Assembly (NCBI GenBank): GCA_002483445.1
Contig: DLHY01000167.1
Span: forward strand, 1 to 25,005
From: Blastocatellia bacterium UBA7656
GTDB taxonomy: Bacteria; Acidobacteriota; Blastocatellia; UBA7656
Direction: 5' to 3'
DNA: 25,005 nucleotides
Part shown: positions 14,030 to 21,427 of the stretch, piece after piece
Position numbering within the stretch: position 1 is the stretch's first letter
Layout: the number at the start of each line of letters is the position of its first letter
Translations under genes and position numbers: made by a program
Notes under the pieces: generated by a model
Told to the model about the DNA's origin: nothing
Databases searched by the model: none
Seen by the model: only the letters and a program-made list of their open reading frames with translations

Positions 14030-16006
14030 TCATCCGCCCACATGCACCGACGGGCGGCGTTCCGGGTCGGGTTCGGCCTGACGCAGCACCTCGCGCGTGA
14101 CGGGCGCGGTGTCGCCTTCGCCGAATGCGATGTAACGTATCAGATAAGTTATCGGGTTCCCTTCAGACCAGCCGAAATAGACGTGAGGTATCCTGCCCGT
14201 TTCGTTGCGCAGGTACATCAGAAACGCGGCTATCGCGTTCGGAACGGCAGGGCTGTCGGCGCGAAGCACGCGGAAGCCGGCGATGTGATACCCCTTCACT
14301 TCAAGCTCGTCTGAAAACTCTGATGCGTCGCTGATCCTCACTTCGAGGAAGATGATCGAATCGCTCGCAGGGATGTGATTGTCTTCGCGCTTTTCTTTCT
14401 CTTTCATCCTGTATTCAAGCGCGTCGCCGCGATCCCGACGATTGGCGATGATGCGAATCTCTCCTCCACTCGCTTCTTCGATTATCGCTTTTGCAGTCCG
14501 GTCAAGCTTGACGTTTTCGACTCTTAGCTCGGTCGTGCGCATCACTCTCGACACGAGCGAAGCTGCGACTATCGCGCCGATGAAAAACGACGCGATGGTT
14601 ATGCCTTCCGGTCGCTCGAAGATATTCACCACCGTCGTGTACAAAAACACCGCCGATATAGTCGCAAAGACCCATCTCTTCCAGCCCTTTCGCCATTGCG
14701 ACATCGTCACCGCAATCGCGCCCGAACTCATCAGCACCAGAACGCCTGTGGCATAAGCTCCGCCCTGCGCGTCAACGTCGGCTTTGAAAATAATCGTCAC
14801 GGCGAATGCGATGGCGATAAACACCAGCACCAGCGGGCGCGTGGCCCTCGCCCATTCCGGAGCCATGCCGTAACGCGGCAGATAGCGCGGGACTATATTC
14901 AAAAGCCCCGCCAGGGCGGATGCTCCCGCGAACCACAAAATCAAAATAGTGCTGATGTCATAAAGCGTGCCGAAGCCTTCGCCCAGATAATGATGAGCGA
15001 GAAAGGCCAGCGCGCGCCCGTTCGCTTCACCCGCCTTCTGAAACTGGGTCGCCGGCTGAAAAGCTTCCGCCGGAATCAGAGTCGTCGTGACAAAGCTGCT
15101 TGCCAGGAGCATAACGCTCATGATGAGCGCGGCTGAGAGCAGCAGCTTTCTCGTGTTGCGCACACGGCCCGCCGGGTTATCGTAGGTGTCCGTTTCATCA
15201 CCCTTGACGAGCGGCATGACGGCCACTCCCGTCTCGAACCCTGAAAGTCCGAGCGCGAGTTTCGGAAACAAAATCAACGCCACGCCTATCATCGCCAGAG
15301 GATTGGAATGCTTTTGAAACAGGAGGTCTTTCCATTCGGGCAGCTTTTGCGGATGCGTGATCAGTTCATATATTCCTGTGGCGACGACGACGACGTTCAA
15401 CAGGAGATACAGCCCGACGAGAAAAACCGCAATCCCGATGGCCTCGCGAAATCCTTTTAAGAATATCGCGCCCAGCACCGCGATAAGAAATATCGTCACC
15501 CATATCCGATTATGAAAGACATCGGGCGTGAAGGGGTTTTCGATTATGTGAGCCGTCGCGTCGGCAGCCGAAAGAGTTATCGTGATGATGAAATCCGTCG
15601 CGACGAATCCGAGAAGGCACAGTACGAAGAATTTGCCTTTCCATCGCGGGAGCAAATCTTCAAGCATCGAAATCGACCCCTCGCCGTGCGGGCTGTGTTC
15701 GGCCACGCGCGAATAAATAGGCAGCGCGCCGAACAGCGTCAGCAGTATGAGTATGAGCGTGGCGACGGGCGAGAGAGCGCCCGCGGCTAAAAATGCGATG
15801 CCCGGCTGATAACCGAGAGTCGAGAAGTAATCGACTCCGGTCAAGCACATCACTTTCCACCATGGATGCGCGTGATGCTGGCCCTCGCGCTCGTGCGGCC
15901 CTGCGACTTCTTTGATGCGGCCCTTGAGCAGCCATCTTTTGAAGCGACTGCGGAACCATCGGGCGACTATGTTGCGTGATTTTTTCTGCGCGGCTGATTC
16001 TTCCAT
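14030..16006 (-). CDS. APC-superfamily permease with soluble C-terminal tail
   Basis: This 658-residue inner-membrane transporter has about twelve hydrophobic segments between roughly 60 and 500. Recognisable stretches are TGVDYFSTLGYQPGIAFLAAG, where the broken first helix of APC proteins binds substrate, then HGEGSISMLE and LGFVATDFIITITLSAADAT. The last 130-150 residues are charged and soluble (EIRIIANRRDRGDALEYRMKEKEK) and may be regulatory. Such proteins are usually called amino acid permeases, and the potassium transporters KUP/KimA are distant relatives; the substrate is not decidable here. The frame extends to 16120, overlapping the sigma factor gene; ATG 16006 (MEESAAQKK) is preferred, with a weak cggggtc upstream. 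It lies downstream of the sigma factor on the same strand. Confidence 0.85.
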   Translation of the reverse strand: MEESAAQKKSRNIVARWFRSRFKRWLLKGRIKEVAGPHEREGQHHAHPWWKVMCLTGVDYFSTLGYQPGIAFLAAGALSPVATLILILLTLFGALPIYSRVAEHSPHGEGSISMLEDLLPRWKGKFFVLCLLGFVATDFIITITLSAADATAHIIENPFTPDVFHNRIWVTIFLIAVLGAIFLKGFREAIGIAVFLVGLYLLLNVVVVATGIYELITHPQKLPEWKDLLFQKHSNPLAMIGVALILFPKLALGLSGFETGVAVMPLVKGDETDTYDNPAGRVRNTRKLLLSAALIMSVMLLASSFVTTTLIPAEAFQPATQFQKAGEANGRALAFLAHHYLGEGFGTLYDISTILILWFAGASALAGLLNIVPRYLPRYGMAPEWARATRPLVLVFIAIAFAVTIIFKADVDAQGGAYATGVLVLMSSGAIAVTMSQWRKGWKRWVFATISAVFLYTTVVNIFERPEGITIASFFIGAIVAASLVSRVMRTTELRVENVKLDRTAKAIIEEASGGEIRIIANRRDRGDALEYRMKEKEKREDNHIPASDSIIFLEVRISDASEFSDELEVKGYHIAGFRVLRADSPAVPNAIAAFLMYLRNETGRIPHVYFGWSEGNPITYLIRYIAFGEGDTAPVTREVLRQAEPDPERRPSVHVGG

Positions 16007-16043
16007 TCGAGACCCCGACCTGCGATTTATAAAAACGGCCCCT

Positions 16044-16079
16044 TGAGACGAGTCGAGAGAAAAAACCTGACTCGTCTCA
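16044..16079 (-). terminator. Hairpin between sigma factor and permease genes
   Basis: TGAGACGAGTC at 16044-16054 and GACTCGTCTCA at 16069-16079 form a perfect 11-bp stem with a 14-nt loop. On the minus strand it lies 18 bases after the sigma factor stop codon, and a run of five T follows about eight bases beyond the stem. It could end the sigma transcript or act as an operator for the permease. Confidence 0.5.
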
Positions 16080-16097
16080 GGCAAGGCGCATATTCTA

Positions 16098-17045
16098 TTA
16101 GTCGAGGTTCGAATATCCAAGCTGTTCGAGGGCCGTCAGCTTGTCGGGAGCAAGCACCGTGCTGAGACGGCGAATCTTTCCCTCGGAGTCTAATTCGAAA
16201 TGCATGGTGAAGAGAGGGGCCACTCCATCGGGCGCGCCGATGTTTTCCACTACGAGCGCAGGCAATCCGTTGAGATAGCGCAAAGCGATTCTTCGCTCCA
16301 GTTTCAGTTTTTCGTTAAGCCCCGCGATGAGCCGCGCAACCTTCGCCCGGCCATATATCGGATTGAGCGCGGCATAAACTTTCCCGCCTCCATCAGACAG
16401 ACTCACGGCATCTTCGGTCAGGAGTTTTTCCAGGCATTCGACATCGCCTCTGTCGAGGCACGAGAGAAATCGCTCTATGGCTTCCTGCGTTGCTGCGGCG
16501 CAGGCCGTAGGCGCGAATCTTTCCTTGTCATACTCATCGAGTCGACGACGAGCGCGATGCAGATGAACTTTCACATTCGATTCCGAGAGATGAAGCGCCG
16601 CGGCAGTCTCTTCGGTCGAATAATCCAGCACATCGCGCAGCAGCAACACGGCGCGCTGCATGGGCGTGAGAGCTTCGAGCGCGAGCAGAAAAGCGAACGA
16701 GACGCTTTCGCGCAGATCGTAGCGCGCAGACGGAGAATCGCTCACCGGGGCGGTCAACTTCATATCGAGGCTTTCCGTTTCATCAGTCGGGAGAGGAGAC
16801 GGAAGCCAGGGGCCGCGGTAGTCTCTTCTCTTTCGTCGGCGCAGATGATCGAGGCTGAGATTTGTAGCCACGCGCACGAGCCACGGGCGCAAAGGAATGT
16901 CGCGGCGGCGCGGCGGACGTTCCATCGCGCGGACGAAAGTTTCCTGCACGATGTCATCGGCGTCGGCTGCGCTTCCCGTCATGCGATAGCACAACCCCCA
17001 GAGCGCGCGGCGGTCGGTTTCGTAGACTTCAGGAGAGATCGACAT
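16098..17045 (-). CDS. ECF41-type RNA polymerase sigma factor (SigJ-like)
   Basis: This 315-residue extracytoplasmic-function sigma factor has region 2 at about 5-70 (RALWGLCYRMTGSAADADDIVQETF), region 4 at about 112-168 (LTPMQRAVLLLRD, SESNVKVHLHRAR) and a C-terminal SnoaL/NTF2-like extension (about 183-305). Three ECF41 marks are visible: a WLPSP motif in the linker (80-84; family WLPEP), DGGGK at 218-222, and APDKL at 299-303 (family NPDKL). In ECF41 the extension both inhibits and is needed for activity, in place of an anti-sigma factor. The usual carboxymuconolactone-decarboxylase/oxidoreductase target gene is not adjacent. Start: ATG 17045; a TTG at 17081 is less likely. It is divergent from the glcF-like gene. 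Confidence 0.9.
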   Translation of the reverse strand: MSISPEVYETDRRALWGLCYRMTGSAADADDIVQETFVRAMERPPRRRDIPLRPWLVRVATNLSLDHLRRRKRRDYRGPWLPSPLPTDETESLDMKLTAPVSDSPSARYDLRESVSFAFLLALEALTPMQRAVLLLRDVLDYSTEETAAALHLSESNVKVHLHRARRRLDEYDKERFAPTACAAATQEAIERFLSCLDRGDVECLEKLLTEDAVSLSDGGGKVYAALNPIYGRAKVARLIAGLNEKLKLERRIALRYLNGLPALVVENIGAPDGVAPLFTMHFELDSEGKIRRLSTVLAPDKLTALEQLGYSNLD

Positions 17046-17094
17046 ATCGATAGGTTTAACCGCCTGCGAGAGATTGCGCAATGAGACGCGGGCT

Positions 17095-17123
17095 TTGACC
17101 TCGCCGCAGGGCTGTAGTAAAGT
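17095..17123 (+). promoter_or_regulatory. Possible promoter of the glcF-like gene
   Basis: TTGACC at 17095-17100 and TAAAGT at 17118-17123 are separated by 17 bases, in the 89-bp divergent gap. Transcription would begin near 17130, only about five bases before the ATG at 17135, which also lacks a Shine-Dalgarno, so the mRNA may be leaderless. This is a motif match by eye only. Confidence 0.35.
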
Positions 17124-17134
17124 CCACCACGATT

Positions 17135-18442
17135 ATGGCTATCGCGGCAGAAAAACTCGCAATGATGATCGAAGAAAACAGCGAGCGCCTTTTGACCTGC
17201 GTTCACTGCGGATTGTGCCTTCCGGCCTGTCCGACTTATCGCGCGCTTGGCAATGAAAACGACTCGCCGCGAGGCCGAGTTTATCTGATGCGCGCAGTCT
17301 CCGAAGGCCGACTCGAAAGAGGAGATGCTTTCATCCATCACATCGATCTGTGCCTCGGTTGCCGCGCGTGCGAGACGGCCTGTCCGTCGGGCGTGCCTTA
17401 CGGCCATCTGCTCGAAGCTGCGCGAGCCGAAGTCTCAAGCGTGAAATCCCTGCGCGGCTCTGTCGCGGAATCATCACTTCGCTTCATTCTCCGAAACGTG
17501 TTTGCGCGACCTCTGGTTTTGCGCGCTGCGATGACGATGGCGAGATGGCTGAGAGATAGTTCTCTCGCTCGCCTTGCGTTCGATGCGGATATCTTCGACG
17601 GGCGATTGCAGTCCGCGCTGGCTCTGCTCATAGCCAGCCGCTCGCCCTTTGCAAAGGCGCGAGCGGAAGATATCGATTTGTCGAAAGCTGAAAAACACGC
17701 GCGCGTCGCCTTGCTCGGCGGGTGCGTGATGGAAGGGCTGTTCGCGGAAGCGAATCGCGCCACTCGGAGAGTGCTTGAGATAAACGGCTGCGAAGTGGTC
17801 GAGGCTCCCGGTCAGATGTGCTGCGGCGCGCTTCACTCTCACGCAGGCCAGAGGGAGGAGGCGCGCGAGATGGCGCGAAAAAATATTCAGGCGTTCGATG
17901 AGAGCGGCTGCGAGCTAATCATCACGAACGCCGCCGGTTGCGGCGCGGCTATGAAAGAATATGGCGATCTGCTCTCGGATGACCCTCAGTGGGCCGAGCG
18001 CGCCCGCGCACTGAGCAGTCGCGTCAGGGACATTTCCGAATTTCTGATCGAGAGAGGTCTCACTCCTCCCGAAGGGCGGATCAATCGCCGGGTGGCTTAT
18101 GATGCGCCGTGTCATCTCCTCCACGCGCAGCGAGTCGTTGAAGCCCCTCTCGCTATTTTGAAAGCGATTCCGGGCATCGAGCTTGTCGCGCTTGGCGGGA
18201 GCGAAAGCTGCTGCGGCGGGGCGGGGATTTACAATCTTCAGCACGCGGACTTGAGCGACGAGATTCTTTCTGAAAAAATCGAGAATATAAAAGCGAGCCG
18301 CGCCGAAGTGATAGCCACAGGCAATCCCGGCTGCATAATGCAGATAGGCGCGGGTGTGTTGATGAATGATCTCAGTGTCGAAGTGATTCACCCGATTGAG
18401 TTGCTCGATGCGGCTTATGCGAAAAAGACGATTCAGGTTTGA
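17135..18442 (+). CDS. glcF: Glycolate oxidase iron-sulfur subunit (GlcF-like)
   Basis: This 435-residue protein has two 4Fe-4S ferredoxin motifs, CVHCGLCLPAC at 22-32 and CLGCRACETAC at 73-83, with CPT and CPSG completing each set. Two CCG (heterodisulfide reductase-type) domains follow, with CC pairs at 229-230 (MCCGALH) and 359-360 (SCCGGAG). This is the GlcF layout: it passes electrons from the flavin subunit GlcD to the quinone pool during glycolate oxidation. No glcD or glcE lies in the window, so the flavin partner must be encoded elsewhere, or it serves another FAD oxidase; a lactate dehydrogenase LldE-type protein is shorter and lacks the double ferredoxin block in this form. It has no clear ribosome binding site. 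A small secreted-protein gene follows four bases after the stop. Confidence 0.83.
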   Translation: MAIAAEKLAMMIEENSERLLTCVHCGLCLPACPTYRALGNENDSPRGRVYLMRAVSEGRLERGDAFIHHIDLCLGCRACETACPSGVPYGHLLEAARAEVSSVKSLRGSVAESSLRFILRNVFARPLVLRAAMTMARWLRDSSLARLAFDADIFDGRLQSALALLIASRSPFAKARAEDIDLSKAEKHARVALLGGCVMEGLFAEANRATRRVLEINGCEVVEAPGQMCCGALHSHAGQREEAREMARKNIQAFDESGCELIITNAAGCGAAMKEYGDLLSDDPQWAERARALSSRVRDISEFLIERGLTPPEGRINRRVAYDAPCHLLHAQRVVEAPLAILKAIPGIELVALGGSESCCGGAGIYNLQHADLSDEILSEKIENIKASRAEVIATGNPGCIMQIGAGVLMNDLSVEVIHPIELLDAAYAKKTIQV

Positions 18443-18446
18443 TCAG

Positions 18447-18875
18447 GTGCGCGCACGGGTTTTGATTTCGGTCTGTCTGGTCATCGTCTGGTGGCCTTCT
18501 CACATTGCCGAAGCGAATCAATCCGACCTCGGCCCGAACGTGAAGTCCTTTCTGGATTTTCTCCAGCAGGAAGAGAACGAACTGGAATACCAGATTCATC
18601 ACGACGAGATTTCGCGCCGCGAGTACACGCGCGCAAAGAATCGTTTCGCGATAATGCGCGAAACCGTCCTCGAAAGAGTAAAAAAGACCGGCCAGGATAT
18701 CGTGCCGGAACTGCACGTCGTCACCGTGTCAGAGATCGATCAGTTGACCGAAAAAGGGGCGCGGGCGCTGAGAGGCATTCGCATTGGCGCGATCATCGAA
18801 GACACCTGGCGCTACCTGGGCCGGGTCACACGCGGAGAGGCATTCTATATCTTCGAACGCCTTCCCAAAAAATGA
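18447..18875 (+). CDS. Small secreted protein, unknown function
   Basis: This 142-residue protein starts from GTG 18447, four bases after the glcF-like stop (a frame starting at 18396 would overlap that gene by 47 bases). The N-terminus MRARVLISVCLVIVWWPSHIAEA is a good Sec signal peptide with AEA cleavage. The mature part is charged and helical (SFLDFLQQEENELEYQIHHDEISRREYTRAKNRFAIM) followed by a shorter beta-rich end (VVTVSEIDQLT, YIFERLPKK). The close spacing suggests translational coupling to the glcF-like gene. No family is recognised, and nothing ties it mechanistically to glycolate oxidation. Confidence 0.72.
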   Translation: MRARVLISVCLVIVWWPSHIAEANQSDLGPNVKSFLDFLQQEENELEYQIHHDEISRREYTRAKNRFAIMRETVLERVKKTGQDIVPELHVVTVSEIDQLTEKGARALRGIRIGAIIEDTWRYLGRVTRGEAFYIFERLPKK

Positions 18876-18903
18876 TTTCCGCAAAACTTTGCGAGGCTCA
18901 AGT

Positions 18904-19222
18904 GGGGTGCGCGAAATGAAAGCAGGTGGAAATGAGGACGGAGGGTCGACTTTTCTTTTCAAGTCTACATAAGGAAATGCCTACTCCTCCGATGAGCCTC
19001 AACCAGGAGATTATAAACGCTATCGAGCAATGGCAGGAACAACTTTTCAACCAGTCAAACGACCCATTAAATCCTTCGCGGCTATGGAAGAAATCGAAAC
19101 GGTCAAGCCGCAGCCTGATTTCAAGTCCCACTTTCAATTGCACCCGCTATGCCCAAAGCCTGTCATCAGCATCGAGTGGAAAAAGGCGGCCTGGGCGCAC
19201 CTGCTTTCATTTCGCGCACCCC
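18904..19222. mobile_element. 319-bp region bounded by a perfect 25-bp inverted repeat
   Basis: The segment 18904-18928 (beginning GGGGTGCGCGAAATG) is the exact reverse complement of 19198-19222 (ending CATTTCGCGCACCCC). No target-site duplication is obvious directly outside. Inside are only short frames: 18992 onward on the plus strand (MSLNQEIINAIEQWQEQLFN, then low-quality sequence) and a minus-strand frame. None is convincing, so it may be a MITE-like element or the remnant of an inserted gene. It occupies most of the gene-free stretch 18876-19297. The rest of that stretch holds only the leader and ribosome binding site of the next gene. Confidence 0.5.
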
Positions 19223-19297
19223 GACTTCACGCTTATGATTCGCGAAACAGTGAGGTATGATAAGTGGAAAGTTGAACGAACGAATAGCGAGGAATCT

Positions 19298-20311
19298 ATG
19301 AAGATCAAAGTCACTTTCAGACGCGCGTTACTCATCGCGATTTGCTGCGCGATGGCCATTGCCATCGCTACAGGCCAGACAAAGCCGCAAAAGTCGCCTG
19401 CCACGACTGAGCGTGTTCAGCCCGGTCAGCCTAAAATCTGGCGCGATCCGGGCAGGGTCGAGCAACTCGATTTCCAGCACGGGCCGGGCGGGATCGCGAA
19501 TGCTCCCAAGTCGCCTTTCACTTTCATCGAAGAAGACCTCGACGGCTCGAATCCCAAAATCAAAGTCCGCGACGCGGCGGGTCGCGAATGGGGAGTCAAA
19601 TGGGGATCGGAGGTGAACGCGGAAGTGTTCGCCTCGCGCATCGCCTGGGCCGCCGGTTACTTCGTCGAGCCTTCTTACTTCGTCGCCAGCGGCAAGGTCA
19701 GCAGAGTTGCCGGACTTACTCGCGCCAAAAAACAGATCGCCGCCGACGGCAGTTTCACCGATGCCAGATTCGAGTTGAAACTGAAAGGCATCAAGAAAGC
19801 CAAAGACGAATTAAGCTGGCAGTGGATTCAAAACCCGTTCGTCGGAACGAAAGAACTCAATGGTCTCAAGGTTGTGATGATGCTCGTGTCGAACTGGGAC
19901 AGCAAGGATCAGCGCGATGCAAGGCGAGGCTCGAACACAGCGATCTTCAAGAACAAGGAAGGCGAAGACTGGCACGTTGTCACCGACTGGGGCGGGACGA
20001 TGGGCAAGTGGGGCGGAGTTCTGAGCCGCGAGAAGTGGGACTGCAAGGGCTACACCGATCAGAATCAGAAATTCATCACCCGCGCCACCAGCGGCCTCGT
20101 CCAGTTCGGCTATTCGGGGCAGCACACTGACAGCATTCGAGACAACATCAGGGCGAGCGATGTCGGATGGCTGATGACGTATCTGGGTCGCATCACCGAC
20201 GCGCAACTTCGAGCGGGGCTGAAAGCCAGCGGAGCGACCGCGGACGAAGTGGAATGTTTCACTCTAGCGATTCGTCAGCGGCTCGAATTGTTGAAAGCCA
20301 ACTCGCGTTGA
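19298..20311 (+). CDS. Secreted protein with kinase-like motifs
   Basis: This 337-residue protein has a signal peptide (hydrophobic 9-25, ATGQ cleavage). Start: ATG 19298 with gcgagga seven bases upstream; a frame reaching back to 18926 through the inverted-repeat region is rejected. After a Pro-rich linker, motifs appear in the order expected of a protein-kinase-like fold: beta strand pair with Lys101 in EWGVKWG, helix AEVFASRIAWAAGY (108-121), then NWDSKDQRDARRGSNTAIF (199-217), like a catalytic loop with Asp201, Lys203 and Asn213, then VVTDWGGTMG (227-236), like the metal-binding DFG position with Asp230. This recalls HipA, phosphoinositide-kinase and Fam20 relatives, but the assignment is by motif order only and the protein would act outside the cytoplasm. 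It could be a pseudokinase. Confidence 0.75.
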   Translation: MKIKVTFRRALLIAICCAMAIAIATGQTKPQKSPATTERVQPGQPKIWRDPGRVEQLDFQHGPGGIANAPKSPFTFIEEDLDGSNPKIKVRDAAGREWGVKWGSEVNAEVFASRIAWAAGYFVEPSYFVASGKVSRVAGLTRAKKQIAADGSFTDARFELKLKGIKKAKDELSWQWIQNPFVGTKELNGLKVVMMLVSNWDSKDQRDARRGSNTAIFKNKEGEDWHVVTDWGGTMGKWGGVLSREKWDCKGYTDQNQKFITRATSGLVQFGYSGQHTDSIRDNIRASDVGWLMTYLGRITDAQLRAGLKASGATADEVECFTLAIRQRLELLKANSR

Positions 20312-20316
20312 GTCGC

Positions 20317-20347
20317 TTGACTGCGGTCTGCTCGACGTATGAATAAT
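20317..20347 (+). promoter_or_regulatory. Possible promoter of the selenium operon
   Basis: TTGACT at 20317-20322 is followed after 15 bases by TATGAA within the AT-rich TATGAATAAT (20338-20347), about 36 bases before the selD start. The spacer is short of ideal, and no operator is evident. Motif match by eye. Confidence 0.35.
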
Positions 20348-20382
20348 TGGTCTGGCAAGAATAAAGATTCAGGGACATACAG

Positions 20383-21414
20383 ATGCGACTAACTGAAATG
20401 GTTTCGTGCGCTGGTTGAGCGGCCAAGCTTGCGCCCAGCGCGCTCGCTCAGGTACTGAGCGGATTGCCAAAGCAACCCTTCGATCCGAATCTCATCGTGG
20501 GCTTCGACACCGCCGACGACGCGGGAGTTTACCGCTTGAGCGATGACATGGCGCTAGTTCAGACGCTCGATTTCTTCACTCCCATCGTAGATGATCCTTA
20601 CGACTACGGCAGGATTGCCGCCTTGAATTCGATCAACGATGTGTGGGCGATGGGTGGAACTCCCGTGACGGCGATGGCGATAACCTGCTTTCCGAAAAAG
20701 GGCGTCGATTTTTCCATACTCGCCGATATCATGCGCGGCGGGCTTGATGTGCTGATCGAAAACAGCGTCGTTTTGATCGGCGGTCACAGCGTCGATAACG
20801 CGCAGATCATGTTCGGCTATTCGGTGACGGGCATAATCGATCCGCGCAAGGTAGCCGTCAACCGTGGGGCGCGTCCCGAAGATACGATCATCCTGACCAA
20901 GCCTGTCGGCACCGGAGTCATATCGACAGGCATCAAGTTCGGCAAGGCCAGCGAAGAAGTGGCCGAGCGTTCCATCGCGACCATGCTCACCCCCGGAAGG
21001 GAGGCCGCCGCCGCTATGCGCGATTTCGATGTGAGAGGGGCGACCGACATCACGGGCTTTGCGCTGATGGGCCATGCGTGGGAGATGGCTCGCGCAAGCA
21101 GTGTGACTATCGAAATCGATTCATCGCGCGTGCCTCTGATCGAAGGCGCGCTTGAGCTTGCGGGTCAGGGAATGCTGACGAGCGGCGATAAAACCAATCG
21201 TGAATATGTCGGAGACGATGCGCGCATCAGCGACAGCGTGAGCAAAGAAATGACGCATCTGCTCTTCGACCCGCAGACAGCAGGCGGAATGCTGATAGCG
21301 ATTGCGCCGGATCGCGCTGAAGATTTGCTCGCTCGATTGCGCGAGCATTATCCGCAGGCCGCAATCATCGGGCGCGCGCGGGAAAGAGGCGAGCATTCAG
21401 TAGTCGTTGAATGA
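20383..21414 (+). CDS. selD: Selenide water dikinase, selenocysteine-containing (SenC role)
   Basis: This enzyme makes selenophosphate from selenide and ATP in the cytoplasm. The true start is ATG 20383, with AGGGA seven bases upstream. The protein reads MRLTEMVSCAG-Sec-AAKLAPSA: an in-frame TGA at 20416-20418 encodes Sec12, and Lys15 follows three positions later, matching the catalytic Cys17/Lys20 pair of E. coli SelD. With Sec the protein has 343 residues, the normal length; the TTG at 20464 is only an internal codon. Nucleotide-binding Asp residues (GFDTADDAGVY, TLDFFTPIVDD), a GGHSVDN motif and FDPQTAGGM support SelD. It is the first gene of a four-gene operon, 13 bases before the EgtB-like gene. 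In this setting it acts as SenC, feeding selenoneine synthesis and probably also Sec-tRNA synthesis. Confidence 0.95.
20416..20462 (+). promoter_or_regulatory. UGA selenocysteine codon and bacterial SECIS hairpin
   Basis: CGCTCAG at 20445-20451 and CTGAGCG at 20455-20461 form a perfect 7-bp stem, extended by a U-G pair (20444/20462), with the apical loop GTA. The loop begins with G and lies 33 nt after the UGA, inside the published bacterial SECIS rule (16-37 nt, G in the first two loop positions, stem of at least 4 bp). The hairpin lies within the selD coding sequence and should recruit SelB. Confidence 0.85.
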
Positions 21415-21427
21415 TGAGGGAATCGTC

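Noticed and set aside
16200..17084. 294-residue plus-strand frame
   Set aside because: Antisense to the ECF41 sigma factor; composition is typical of a shadow frame.
18926..19297. N-terminal extension of the kinase-like protein
   Set aside because: It reads through the 25-bp inverted repeat and buries a good signal peptide; ATG 19298 has its own Shine-Dalgarno.
20464..21414. selD starting at the TTG at 20464
   Set aside because: It lacks the catalytic Cys/Sec-Lys segment and has no ribosome binding site; the UGA-containing frame from 20383 restores the full family N-terminus.
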